Shown here piece after piece: positions 8,885 to 17,148 of a DNA stretch of 64,000 bases. Within the stretch, counting starts at the first letter, position 1. Each line of letters starts with the position of its first letter. This DNA is from Flavobacterium branchiicola. Its GTDB lineage: Bacteria > Bacteroidota > Bacteroidia > Flavobacteriales > Flavobacteriaceae. The position numbers and the translations under genes were made by a program. The stretch lies in contig NZ_JAGYWA010000010.1 of the NCBI RefSeq assembly GCF_018383905.1, positions 62,001-126,000 of the forward strand, written 5' to 3'. The notes beneath the pieces are model-generated. The model saw nothing but the letters and a program-made list of their open reading frames with translations, did not search any database and was not told the DNA's origin.

Positions 8885-9970
8885 TTACAATTTTTTAACT
8901 TCAGGTTTTTGTATTTTGTGTGCTTTTTCAAGTGTAAAAGAGAATTCTGAACCAATTCCGAACTCACTTTCGACATAAACTTTTTCTTTATGTGCTTCGA
9001 TAATATGTTTTACGATGGCCAAACCTAATCCGGAACCTCCTTCAGAACGTGTTCCGCTTTTATCAACTCTGTAAAAACGCTCAAAAAGTCTTGAAATATT
9101 TTGTTTTTCTACTCCTTCTCCGTTATCACTAATTCGGATTAAGACTTTTTTCTTGGTAAGATTTACTACGCCAACTTCAGTCAGACCACCTTCCTTACCA
9201 TATTTAATGGAGTTGACAATTAAATTTTCTAAAACTTGCTGAATTCTGTCCTGATCGCCACGAATAATAACCGACTGTACATTTTTACTTTCAAAAGCCA
9301 GTTTGATTTTCTTTTTATCAGCTTTCATTTCCAGTAAATCAAACACATTCTGAATCAGCACCACGATATCAAAATCAGTCATATTTAAATCTAAATCTCC
9401 CGATTCTAATTTGGTGATCATGTCAAGATCTTCCACAATATAGATCAAACGTTCTACACCTTTCTCAGCACGTTTTAAATATTTTTTACGAATGTTTTTA
9501 TCATCCATCGCTCCATCCAGCAAAGTTGACACATAACCTTGCACTGTGAATAAAGGCGTTTTAAGTTCGTGTGAAACATTCCCTAGAAATTCTCTTCGAT
9601 ATTGTTCACGAATTTCAAGCATTTCGATTTCAAGCTTTTTATCTGTCGCAAACTTTTTTACTTCGCGCGAAAGCGTTTCCATATCGGTTGTTATCGGCTG
9701 ATTAATTAACGGTGTAGATTCTAATAACGAAACCTCATCGTAAATTTTCTTTACTCGTCGATATATAAAACGTTCTACACGGTATTGTAAAACCAAAAAA
9801 GAGAAAATATAGATTGAAATGATGAAAATTATTCCAAACGCAATTTGATGTTTCAGTTGGTTTTTATAAAATAAAGACATTAAAATCAGCACAAATCCTG
9901 TTGAAAACAGACTTATATATAATGCCGATTTAATAGCAAATTTGTATGTTTTTTTAAAATTAATTTTCAT
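8885..9970 (-). CDS. phoR: Sensor histidine kinase, PhoR-like
   Basis: 361 residues. There are two N-terminal membrane helices (about 12-34 and 42-62) with almost no periplasmic loop. A linker is followed by a HisKA domain with the phospho-accepting His134 in GNVSHELKTPL, then the ATPase domain with N box (ENLIVNSIKYG), G1 box (SDNGEGV) and G2 box (GGSGLGLAIVKHI). The tiny periplasmic loop is what PhoR proteins show, where phosphate status is read through the transporter and not by direct ligand binding. The response regulator gene lies 211 bp upstream. Porin, TonB receptor and lipoprotein genes with PHO-type promoters surround the pair. The name PhoR rests on this context and on architecture. 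Confidence 0.8.
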   Translation of the reverse strand: MKINFKKTYKFAIKSALYISLFSTGFVLILMSLFYKNQLKHQIAFGIIFIISIYIFSFLVLQYRVERFIYRRVKKIYDEVSLLESTPLINQPITTDMETLSREVKKFATDKKLEIEMLEIREQYRREFLGNVSHELKTPLFTVQGYVSTLLDGAMDDKNIRKKYLKRAEKGVERLIYIVEDLDMITKLESGDLDLNMTDFDIVVLIQNVFDLLEMKADKKKIKLAFESKNVQSVIIRGDQDRIQQVLENLIVNSIKYGKEGGLTEVGVVNLTKKKVLIRISDNGEGVEKQNISRLFERFYRVDKSGTRSEGGSGLGLAIVKHIIEAHKEKVYVESEFGIGSEFSFTLEKAHKIQKPEVKKL

Positions 9971-10018
9971 TGAAAGTAATTAACCATTAAGAGATTAAGG
10001 AAATTAAGCTTAACTCAA

Positions 10019-10068
10019 AAACCATATAAGAAATTGAAGATAATGAACTTCAATTTCTTATATGGTTT
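10019..10068. repeat. Perfect 21-bp inverted repeat between the kinase and regulator genes
   Basis: Arms at 10019-10039 and 10048-10068 begin AAACCATATAAGAAATTGAA and are fully complementary, with an 8-nt loop. There is no T-run on the minus strand directly after it, so a simple terminator is not certain. Part of the arm (AACCATATAAGAAAT) recurs at about 53323. Confidence 0.75.
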
Positions 10069-10140
10069 AAATTTATTGAATGTTTTTAAAACAATTTGAA
10101 TTCGTTAAAATGTAATCTAAAATTCTGCCGTTGTATAAAT

Positions 10141-10180
10141 CTTAGCGACTTAGAAACTTAGCATCTTAGAACCTTTTAAA
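10141..10180. repeat. Octamer array after the phoB-like gene
   Basis: Five octamers in exact register: CTTAGCGA, CTTAGAAA, CTTAGCAT, CTTAGAAC, CTTTTAAA. They end one base before the stop codon of the minus-strand regulator gene. In that gene's sense they read as CTAAG units following the stop. Confidence 0.75.
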
Positions 10181-10181
10181 A

Positions 10182-10865
10182 CTAAACTTCAAATTTATAA
10201 CCAACACCTTTTATAGTTTTAAAAAGGTCTTCTCCTATTTTTTCACGAAGTTTTCTGATATGAACATCGATTGTTCTTCCTCCCACTACTACTTCATTAC
10301 CCCAAACTTTATCAAGGATTTCATCTCTTTTAAAAACTTTCCCTGGTTTTGAAGCTAACAAATAAAATAATTCGAATTCTTTTCTTGGTAAAGCGATCTC
10401 AACATTCCCCTTGATGATTTTATATTCTTCACGGTTAATCTCTATTCCGCCTACATTTATAGTATCACTTACTACTTCCTGTTCTTTTAACCTTCTTAAC
10501 AAAGCCTTTACTTTGCTTACCAACAATTTAGGTTTTATTGGTTTGGTAATATAGTCATCGGCACCAGCATCAAACCCAGCAACTTGCGAATAATCCTCGC
10601 TTCTTGCGGTAAGAAATGTTATGATAACATTATTTAACTCCGGAATTTTTCTAATGTGTTCACAAGCTTCCATCCCATCCATTTCGGCCATCATAACATC
10701 CATAATGATTAATTCCGGCAATTCTTTCTGAGCTTTTGCAATCGCTTCTTTTCCGTTTGAAGCGGTTACAATCTGGTAGCCTTCCTGCGCAAGGTTATAG
10801 CCAACGATTTCTAAGATATCTGGTTCATCGTCAACTAATAAAATCTTGGTTTGTGTTTTTTTCAT
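10182..10865 (-). CDS. phoB: Response regulator of the OmpR/PhoB family
   Basis: 227 residues from the ATG at 10865; a TTG three codons upstream is less likely. The receiver domain has the acidic pocket (VDDEPD) and phospho-acceptor Asp56 in LIIMDVMM, with Thr and Lys switch residues in FLTARSE and DYITKPI. The C-terminal winged helix ends in VWGNEVVVGGRTIDVHIRKL and GVGYKFEV, typical of PhoB/OmpR. It would be phosphorylated by the kinase encoded downstream and bind the 11-bp heptamer arrays near 8780, 11020 and 14000. No such array is obvious in front of its own gene. Chromosomal context supports PhoB over other OmpR-type regulators. Confidence 0.85.
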   Translation of the reverse strand: MKKTQTKILLVDDEPDILEIVGYNLAQEGYQIVTASNGKEAIAKAQKELPELIIMDVMMAEMDGMEACEHIRKIPELNNVIITFLTARSEDYSQVAGFDAGADDYITKPIKPKLLVSKVKALLRRLKEQEVVSDTINVGGIEINREEYKIIKGNVEIALPRKEFELFYLLASKPGKVFKRDEILDKVWGNEVVVGGRTIDVHIRKLREKIGEDLFKTIKGVGYKFEV

Positions 10866-10990
10866 AAATAGCAAAATTGAGATTTTTACATCAAATTTTC
10901 TTCATTATATATTCGATGTTTTTTATTTCACAGCGTAAATATAGTAATAAAACAACCGTTAAAAATTGCGGTTAACGGTAATTTAATTTG

Positions 10991-11068
10991 GTAACAATTT
11001 GATAATCTTGACTACACAAAAACATAACAAGTCCCTAACATGAACTTTACAATGCGGTTCTTTCTTTG
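10991..11068 (+). promoter_or_regulatory. Six-heptamer PHO-box-like array and -7 box for the TonB receptor
   Basis: Heptamers GTAACAA (10991), ATAATCT (11002), TACACAA (11013), ATAACAA (11024), CTAACAT (11035) and TTTACAA (11046) recur every 11 bp without a break. An 8-bp gap is followed by TTTCTTTG (11061-11068), a one-mismatch -7 box. The start codon is 31 bp further on. The length of the array suggests cooperative loading of several PhoB dimers. Confidence 0.75.
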
Positions 11069-11098
11069 CACAAAAATAAATTAAACACAACACTGACA

Positions 11099-13903
11099 AT
11101 GAAATTCAATTTAAAATTTCTATTAATCACATTATTTATCTGTTCAATTTCGATTGCGCAAAACAAAGGTACGATTTCTGGTGTATTAACCGATAAAGAA
11201 ACTAATAATGAAGCACTTCCTTTTGCAAATGTTTTAATAAAAGGAACAAACATTAATGCCAACACTGACATTGACGGGAAATATTCGTTAAATGTAAATC
11301 CGGGAACTTATACTATTATTTTTAGTTTCGTAGGATATGAATCTGCAGAAAAACCAGTTACTGTAAAAGCAGGCGAAACAGTTACTGTTAATCAAGTCCT
11401 TTCATCAGGAAGTTATACTCTTAAAGATGTTGTTGTAAAATCTACGGCAAACAAAGAAAAAGAAACTGCTCTTTTACTAGATCAAAAAAACGCTGTTGTC
11501 ATCAAACAAAGTATCGGTGCTCAGGAAATGTCAAGAAAAGGGGTTAGTGACGTTGAAGAAGGTTTAACAAAAGTAACCGGAATTACGAAAGTAGGTTCTA
11601 GAGGAATATTTGTTCGTGGTCTTGAAGATCGTTACAATAATTTATTAATCAATGATCTTGCTGCTCCTTCAAATAGTCCGTTTTCTAAAATTGTTCCTTT
11701 GGATTTGTTCCCAACAAACATTGTAGGAGTTATTGATGTTTACAAAACTTTCAACCCAAATATTTACGGAGATTTTGCTGGAGGAACTTTTAATATTCAA
11801 ACTTCAAAACCAACAAAAAGCATTACGAAAATAAATATTGGAGCAGGATATACAACTGGAAACAGTTTCAAAGATTTCTTGCTTTCTGGAGATGCAGATA
11901 GTGCTGCAGGCTTTTTCGGATTTAACGGAAAAGACAGAGAACTACCAAGTTTCTTAGGAGAAACTGCCGGAAGAACAACTTTTACAACTGATCAGTCATT
12001 AAATTCTGTAAGCGGAGATAAAGGTTTTAACGTAAGTAAAAGTAAAAGCCCTCTTAACTCAAGTTTGAATTTTCTTCATGCAGAAAAATTTGACTTAAGT
12101 AATGACCGCAACATATCATATTTATTATCTCTTAATTTTGATAATAGCTATGCAGTTAGAGAAGGTGTTAACAGAACACTACAAACTCTTGGTGATAAAT
12201 ACAACAATGATTTCATCAATACTGAATATCGTTTTAAAACTAGTACTTCTGCTTTAGTAGGTGTAAACTATTCTGCTGAAAGATATAAATTGTCTTTTAA
12301 CACTTTATACTTAAAAACAACATTAAACTCGATCTTAGATCAATACGGAGTTTTAAGCAACAACGGAATTGACAACAACTTCATCCGTACGAATCAATTA
12401 GATAAAACAGATTACTTAAATGCTCAGTTATTAGGAGAATACAATTTGACAGAAGATAAAAACCAAACTTTAAAAGGTGGTGTATCTTATGCAAATACAA
12501 AATATGGTCAGCCAGACAGAAAGTTCTATACTGGTACTCAGGAAACTGAAAACCAAATCAACACTTCGTATGGTGCAAACAATTTCTTACGTCAATATTT
12601 AACTGTTGATGGAAATGTATATGTTTCGGGATTATTAGAATACAACTTAAAATTTGGTAACGAAAAACAAAACAAACTGACTGTTGGTTATAACGGAAAT
12701 GCCTCTAAAATGGAATCTTCTTACCGATTTGTTGCTAGTTACGGTAGTGCTTTTTCATCAAATGATATAAACAATATCGATAGCAAAATCACAACTGACA
12801 TCAACAACAATTCTATGTATTTTGCTGAAAGTTCAAATGCAACTTACAAAGTAAAACTTAACGAAAGCGCTAATGCAGGTTACGCAAACTTACTTTGGAA
12901 ATTTAATGATAAATTTGAACTAAACGGAGGTGTTAGAGTTGAAAGCACTATTAAAGAAACCTATTTCAGAACTTTAGGATCTTTTGATGATCCATTCAAA
13001 TTAAAGAAATACAACAATCTTTATGTTTTACCATCTTTGAATTTGAAATACTTTGTAAACGAAACATCCAACATTCGTTTTGCTGCAAGTAAAACATACA
13101 CAAAACCAGTTGTAATGGAATCTTTCCCGATCTCTTACATCAATGCAGATAATACTTCTACACAAGGAAATTCATTATTGAAAAATAGCGATAACTATAA
13201 TGTTGATTTGAAATATGAATTATTCCCAACGTCAAAAGAAATGATAGCCTTTGGTGTTTTTGGAAAATATATTGACAATCCAATCGAAAGAACTTTTATT
13301 GCTAATGCAACATCTGGAACTGTAACTACTTTCTTAAATTCAGACAATGCAACTTTATACGGAGCAGAAGTTGAATTCCTTTTAGGACTAAACAGAATTA
13401 GTGATAATTTAGAGCATTTCTCTTTCGGATTGAATGCTTCTTTAATGTCAACCAAAGTAAATGTTGCAAAAACTTACGAATCTCAGGATGAGGATGGAAT
13501 TGTTACTGTTAAAAATTCTATCGAAACACACCAAACAAGATCATTGCAAGGTGCATCAGACTGGTTAGTAAATTCTGATTTAAAATATGAATTTAATTTA
13601 GCTAAAGACTGGACAAATACTATGTCACTTGTTTATGGTGTATTCGGAAAAAGAATTTACGCAGTTGGAACAAATGGTCAGGATAACACTTACGAATTAC
13701 CTGTATCTCAATTAGACTTTGTTTGGGGAAGTAAAATTTCAGAACATTTTGATGTGAAATTTACTGCAGACAACTTGTTAAACCCGGCAAGACAATTAGA
13801 ATTCGGAAATAACGGAACAGTAAAAGTTGACGAACCATCTTTATTAGCAAACAGCTATAAAAAAGGAATTGGTTTTTCTTTAAAGGTAGGATACACTTTC
13901 TAA
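11099..13903 (+). CDS. TonB-dependent outer-membrane receptor with carboxypeptidase-regulatory domain
   Basis: 934 residues from the ATG at 11099. An upstream TTG in frame would extend into the -7 box and spoil the signal peptide (MKFNLKFLLITLF through IAQ). After the signal, residues about 25-110 form a CarboxypepD_reg-like domain (GVLTDKETNNEALPFANVLI, then SFVGYES). The plug follows, with RGLEDRYNNLLIND and a barrel ending in KVGYTF. No SusD partner is nearby, so it is not a classical glycan SusCD system. It would import a large substrate using ExbBD-TonB energy. Its position next to the PhoBR pair and the six-heptamer array suggest an organophosphate or other phosphorus-rich ligand. The ligand itself is inference. 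Confidence 0.85.
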   Translation: MKFNLKFLLITLFICSISIAQNKGTISGVLTDKETNNEALPFANVLIKGTNINANTDIDGKYSLNVNPGTYTIIFSFVGYESAEKPVTVKAGETVTVNQVLSSGSYTLKDVVVKSTANKEKETALLLDQKNAVVIKQSIGAQEMSRKGVSDVEEGLTKVTGITKVGSRGIFVRGLEDRYNNLLINDLAAPSNSPFSKIVPLDLFPTNIVGVIDVYKTFNPNIYGDFAGGTFNIQTSKPTKSITKINIGAGYTTGNSFKDFLLSGDADSAAGFFGFNGKDRELPSFLGETAGRTTFTTDQSLNSVSGDKGFNVSKSKSPLNSSLNFLHAEKFDLSNDRNISYLLSLNFDNSYAVREGVNRTLQTLGDKYNNDFINTEYRFKTSTSALVGVNYSAERYKLSFNTLYLKTTLNSILDQYGVLSNNGIDNNFIRTNQLDKTDYLNAQLLGEYNLTEDKNQTLKGGVSYANTKYGQPDRKFYTGTQETENQINTSYGANNFLRQYLTVDGNVYVSGLLEYNLKFGNEKQNKLTVGYNGNASKMESSYRFVASYGSAFSSNDINNIDSKITTDINNNSMYFAESSNATYKVKLNESANAGYANLLWKFNDKFELNGGVRVESTIKETYFRTLGSFDDPFKLKKYNNLYVLPSLNLKYFVNETSNIRFAASKTYTKPVVMESFPISYINADNTSTQGNSLLKNSDNYNVDLKYELFPTSKEMIAFGVFGKYIDNPIERTFIANATSGTVTTFLNSDNATLYGAEVEFLLGLNRISDNLEHFSFGLNASLMSTKVNVAKTYESQDEDGIVTVKNSIETHQTRSLQGASDWLVNSDLKYEFNLAKDWTNTMSLVYGVFGKRIYAVGTNGQDNTYELPVSQLDFVWGSKISEHFDVKFTADNLLNPARQLEFGNNGTVKVDEPSLLANSYKKGIGFSLKVGYTF

Positions 13904-13926
13904 GACCTTATTTTACACACAAAATT

Positions 13927-13953
13927 AAAGCTCCATTATTTGGAGCTTTTTTT
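13927..13953 (+). terminator. Terminator after the TonB receptor gene
   Basis: AAAGCTCCA and TGGAGCTTT pair around a 5-nt loop, followed by a T-run. It lies 23 bp after the stop and just before the next PHO-type promoter, so the lipoprotein gene is a separate transcription unit. Confidence 0.9.
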
Positions 13954-13964
13954 ATTTAAACTTC

Positions 13965-14053
13965 TTAACATTTACTTCACATTATGATTATTTTTTGATA
14001 ACCGTAATGTAATATTCAGATAACGCCTCACAATGATTTCCGTTCTAATTTTG
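13965..14053 (+). promoter_or_regulatory. PHO-box-like array and consensus -7 box for the beta-helix lipoprotein
   Basis: TTAACAT (13965) and TTCACAT (13976) form a good 7-4-7 pair. In the same 11-bp register follow ATTATTT (13987, weak), ATAACCG (13998), GTAATAT (14009), ATAACGC (14020) and CAATGAT (14031, weak). Exactly 8 bp after the last position lies TAATTTTG (14046-14053), a perfect -7 box. Confidence 0.65.
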
Positions 14054-14088
14054 ACAAAAATAAAAACGAATAATACAACACAAAAACT

Positions 14089-15282
14089 ATGAAAACTAAA
14101 ATTCTTGCTTTAGCACTTGCTACAGGTTTATTTTTAAATTCTTGCTCAAGTAGTGATGATCCAACTCCTGTTACTCCACCTGCTACAGGTGAAATTTCAG
14201 GTACTATTACTGCAAACAAAACGTATGCTTACGGAAACTACACTTTAAAAGGAATTGTAAAAATCAATTCTGGTGTTACTGTAACTTTTGACGCTGGTTC
14301 TACAATTACTATCGATAAAGCTACTGGAGACAACGCTTTAGTTGTTTTGAATGGTGGAAAATTAATTACAAATGGTACTGCTGACAAACCAGTAGTATTT
14401 ACAGAAAAATCTAAACTTCCAGGTTCTTGGGGTGGAATCATCATGTACGGTGATGCTCCTGCAAAAGTTGCTGGTGGAGGAACTTCTTCTACATCTGAAG
14501 ATGGAAACAATATTTCTTACGGAGGAGCTAACCCAACTCATAATGGTGGTTCATTAGTTTACACAAGAGTAGAATATGCTGGATCTAAATTAGCAGACGG
14601 TAACAAAGAAAACAATGGTTTCACTTTTTACTCAGTAGGTTCTGGAACAGTTTTAGATCACTTAGTATCTTACAAAGGTGCTGATGACGGATTCGAATTC
14701 TTCGGAGGAACTGTAAGTATGACAAATGCTATTTCTTACGGAAATACTGATGACTCTTTTGACTGGCAAGATGGATGGCAAGGTCAAGCTAATACAAACT
14801 GGTATGCTTACCAAACTGGAAAAGGTAACTACGGAATGGAAATCGAGGCTTCTGCTAATGACAATGCTTTTGGACCAAAAGTTTCTAACATCACTTTAAA
14901 AAGAGAAGCTGGTAACGTTCCTGAAGGTGCAGACAACCAAGTTGATGCTTTCCAATTCAAAAGAGAAGGTAACGGAGAATACAGCAACATCATCATCGAT
15001 GGTTACGGTAACTTCACAGTTCCAAACAGTACAACTACTTACAAAGGAAGTGCAGTTAGTATCTTGGATGCTGCTACAAACGATCACCAAGTGAAAACAT
15101 CTAAAATTAAACTTTTAAATGTAAAAATTTCTAACACAACAAACGTTTTACCAATTGGTGCTACTGATGCTATCGTTGTTGCTTTCCCAGCTGGAACTTT
15201 CGTTCAAAGTTCTACAGCTACAGGAGCTTCATTAACAAATGGTAACTGGGCTACAGTTGACGGAGTTAGCTTAATCAAATAA
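14089..15282 (+). CDS. Beta-helix lipoprotein, probable surface or periplasmic partner of the TonB receptor
   Basis: 397 residues. A lipoprotein signal (ATGLFLNSC, lipid-modified Cys19) is followed by a short SSSDDP linker, a tether that often precedes surface-exposed lipoproteins in Bacteroidota. The rest is rich in Gly, Asn, Thr and short strand repeats (for example GIVKINSGVTVTFDAGSTI, VLNGGKLITNG, GGIIMYGD), which points to a right-handed parallel beta-helix. There is no catalytic signature I can name. It sits 185 bp after the TonB receptor gene and shares the PHO-type promoter design. The two could form a binding and import pair. Codon use is strongly skewed to a few codons, which fits high expression on induction. 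Confidence 0.7.
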   Translation: MKTKILALALATGLFLNSCSSSDDPTPVTPPATGEISGTITANKTYAYGNYTLKGIVKINSGVTVTFDAGSTITIDKATGDNALVVLNGGKLITNGTADKPVVFTEKSKLPGSWGGIIMYGDAPAKVAGGGTSSTSEDGNNISYGGANPTHNGGSLVYTRVEYAGSKLADGNKENNGFTFYSVGSGTVLDHLVSYKGADDGFEFFGGTVSMTNAISYGNTDDSFDWQDGWQGQANTNWYAYQTGKGNYGMEIEASANDNAFGPKVSNITLKREAGNVPEGADNQVDAFQFKREGNGEYSNIIIDGYGNFTVPNSTTTYKGSAVSILDAATNDHQVKTSKIKLLNVKISNTTNVLPIGATDAIVVAFPAGTFVQSSTATGASLTNGNWATVDGVSLIK

Positions 15283-15304
15283 TTTACTTCGAACATAAAT
15301 TGTT

Positions 15305-15338
15305 AAAAACATCCTAAATATTTAGGATGTTTTTTTTT
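15305..15338 (+). terminator. Terminator after the lipoprotein gene
   Basis: AACATCCTAAAT pairs with ATTTAGGATGTT (15308-15331) and is followed by a run of T. It separates the lipoprotein gene from the small sorting-domain gene, which starts at 15390. Confidence 0.9.
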
Positions 15339-15389
15339 GGCGTAATTTTTGTAATTTTTTTTGTATATTTACTTATCCAAATAAATGCG

Positions 15390-15728
15390 ATGGCAAAAAA
15401 TTACTTTTATATTACTTTCTTATTGGCTTTTTTCTTTACTGTAAGTGTCTCGGCACAAGACAGTAAGCAATTACCAAAAACTCAGGAAACTACTTCTATT
15501 GAGGGACTAAGCTTGTATCCTAATCCAGTGACAAACGGAAAAGTATACATCTCGACTAAAAACGACTTAGAAAAGGAAATCATTATATTTGATTTACTTG
15601 GTAAAAAAGTACTCCAAATACATTTAAGTTCAAGAGAATTAAACGTTGCAGATTTAACTCCCGGCGTTTACATCATTAAAATAAGCGAAGAAAATGCTTC
15701 CGCAACACGAAAGCTAATCATTCGATAA
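15390..15728 (+). CDS. Minimal type IX secretion protein: signal peptide plus type A sorting domain
   Basis: 112 residues from the ATG at 15390. Earlier in-frame starts lie inside the preceding terminator. The signal peptide runs to about Ala22 (TVSVSAQ). A spacer of only about 18 residues follows. From residue 40 to the end is a complete Por secretion/type A sorting domain: LSLYPNPVTNGKVYI, the FDLLGKKVLQ strand, LTPGVYIIKI and the C-terminal basic tail RKLIIR. The protein should be exported by Sec, pass the outer membrane through the type IX system and have its C-terminus processed. That would leave almost no passenger. It belongs by position to the phosphate block, but no heptamer array precedes it. 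Confidence 0.8.
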   Translation: MAKNYFYITFLLAFFFTVSVSAQDSKQLPKTQETTSIEGLSLYPNPVTNGKVYISTKNDLEKEIIIFDLLGKKVLQIHLSSRELNVADLTPGVYIIKISEENASATRKLIIR

Positions 15729-15734
15729 AAACAT

Positions 15735-15763
15735 AAAAGCTCCTTTAACCGGGAGCTTTTTTT
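15735..15763 (+). terminator. Terminator after the sorting-domain gene
   Basis: AAAAGCTCC and GGGAGCTTTT pair around a short loop and are followed by further T residues, 7 bp after the stop at 15728. Confidence 0.9.
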
Positions 15764-15875
15764 ATGCTCAGTATTCTACCTTTATATTCAGTCAATATTT
15801 TACTTTTACAAATTTCACATAGACTGAACGCTTAATGGGCAAGCAAAAAACTGAACACTGAACACTAAAAAACAA

Positions 15876-15883
15876 TATCTTTG
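15876..15883 (+). promoter_or_regulatory. -7 promoter element for the acyl-protein synthetase gene
   Basis: TATCTTTG matches the -7 consensus exactly. It ends only 13 bp before the TTG start at 15897, so the mRNA leader would be very short. Confidence 0.55.
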
Positions 15884-15896
15884 CACAAAAAAAGTT

Positions 15897-16877
15897 TTGA
15901 TTACAGCCAACGATATATTTACCATTTCAAGTCAGAAACAATTTGAAAAAATAGCACTAAAAGTGTTTCGTTTTCAGCATGAGAACAACAAAGTATATCG
16001 TGATTTCTGTGATTTCCTGAAAGTCAATCCACAACAGGTAAAATCACTAAAACAAATTCCCTTTTTACCTATACAGTTTTTTAAAAGTCACGAAGTGGTT
16101 TCTAATTCAGATTTTCCGCAGGTTACTTTTACCAGCAGTGGTACAACCGGAATGATTACAAGCAGACATTTAGTGACCGATGTTTCCCTATATGAGGAAA
16201 GTTACCGCAATGGATTTTCTCAATTTTATGGCAATATCGAAGATTACGTTGTTTTAGCCCTTTTGCCGTCCTATCTCGAACGCGACGGCTCTTCGTTAAT
16301 CTACATGGTCGAAGATTTAATAAAACTATCCAATCAGCCTGAAAGCGGGTTTTATTTACACAATCACGACGACCTAATTAAAAAACTAACCGAATTAGAC
16401 GAATCTGGTCAGAATGTCATTTTAATTGGTGTTACTTATGCATTATTAGATTTAATCGAAAAGCATCAATTTCAGCTTCAAAATACCATTATCATGGAAA
16501 CCGGAGGAATGAAAGGCAAACGTAAAGAAATGATTCGTGAAGAACTTCACGAGCTACTTTGCAAAGGTTTTGGCGTTTCATCTATTCATTCAGAATACGG
16601 AATGACGGAACTCCTTGCACAAGCTTATTCTTTAGGAGACGGGATTTTCGAATGTCCTTCCTGGATGAACATTTTAATACGCGATCCTGAAGACGCGCTA
16701 ACTTATGTAAACGACGGAAAAACTGGCGGAATAAATGTTATTGATTTGGCCAACATCAATTCTTGTTCTTTTATTGCAACACAGGATTTAGGTAAAAAAT
16801 ATCCCAACAACTCTTTCGAGGTATTGGGACGTTTTGATAATTCTGATATTCGTGGTTGTAACCTAATGGTTCTTTAA
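15897..16877 (+). CDS. LuxE-like acyl-protein synthetase / acyl transferase
   Basis: 326 residues. It contains the Ser/Thr/Gly-rich adenylation loop FTSSGTTGMITSRH at about residues 79-92. A later EYGMTELLAQAYS motif is typical of the LuxE acyl-protein synthetase family and of related phenylacetate-CoA-ligase-like enzymes. Such enzymes activate a carboxylic acid with ATP and pass it to a protein or thiol. There is no luxCD or luciferase gene nearby, so bioluminescence is not implied. The only workable start is TTG at 15897, because the next in-frame ATG would remove about 94 residues including part of the core. Flavobacterial homologues of unknown physiological substrate are common. Confidence 0.75.
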   Translation: MITANDIFTISSQKQFEKIALKVFRFQHENNKVYRDFCDFLKVNPQQVKSLKQIPFLPIQFFKSHEVVSNSDFPQVTFTSSGTTGMITSRHLVTDVSLYEESYRNGFSQFYGNIEDYVVLALLPSYLERDGSSLIYMVEDLIKLSNQPESGFYLHNHDDLIKKLTELDESGQNVILIGVTYALLDLIEKHQFQLQNTIIMETGGMKGKRKEMIREELHELLCKGFGVSSIHSEYGMTELLAQAYSLGDGIFECPSWMNILIRDPEDALTYVNDGKTGGINVIDLANINSCSFIATQDLGKKYPNNSFEVLGRFDNSDIRGCNLMVL

Positions 16878-16880
16878 TGT

Positions 16881-17145
16881 TTAATCGTTGATTTGGTTAA
16901 TCGTTTAATCGATAATATGGCTATTGTAAATTCACTGCATTAATCAAACGTTCCTACGTAACGTATAACTACAAACTACATTTTAATTCCACTACCAACG
17001 AAGCATTCTTACGGAATGATTTTTTTCAATAAAAAAATCCCAACATTCTTTTCGAACATTGGGATTTATATATTTAATTTAAAAGATTCTGATAATCGAT
17101 TAAACAATTAATCGATTAAACAATTAACCGATTAAACAGTTAAAT
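16881..17145. repeat. Composite intergenic repeats between two convergent genes
   Basis: Three perfect 16-bp tandem units starting CGATTAAACA lie at 17097-17112, 17113-17128 and 17129-17144. The complementary form (GGTTAATCGTTTAATCG) lies at 16895-16911, so the two sides can pair. Between them, 16943-17020 is a copy of a longer element also found at 53516-53589 (starts ATCAAACGTTCCTACG, ends ATTCTTACGGAATGA). No ORF is present. Confidence 0.7.
17031..17067 (-). terminator. Terminator downstream of tyrS
   Basis: Read on the minus strand, AAATCCCAA and TTGGGATTT form the stem and a T-run follows. It lies 82 bp after the tyrS stop, beyond the 16-bp tandem repeats. Confidence 0.75.
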
Positions 17146-17148
17146 CTT

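Noticed and set aside
11099..15282. Polysaccharide utilisation locus (SusC/SusD pair)
   Set aside because: The lipoprotein is a beta-helix and not a SusD fold, and no glycoside hydrolase or PUL regulator is present. PHO-type promoters point to phosphorus.
15897..16877. Bioluminescence (lux) locus suggested by the LuxE-like gene
   Set aside because: No luxA, B, C or D homologue nearby. Stand-alone members of this family are common in flavobacteria.
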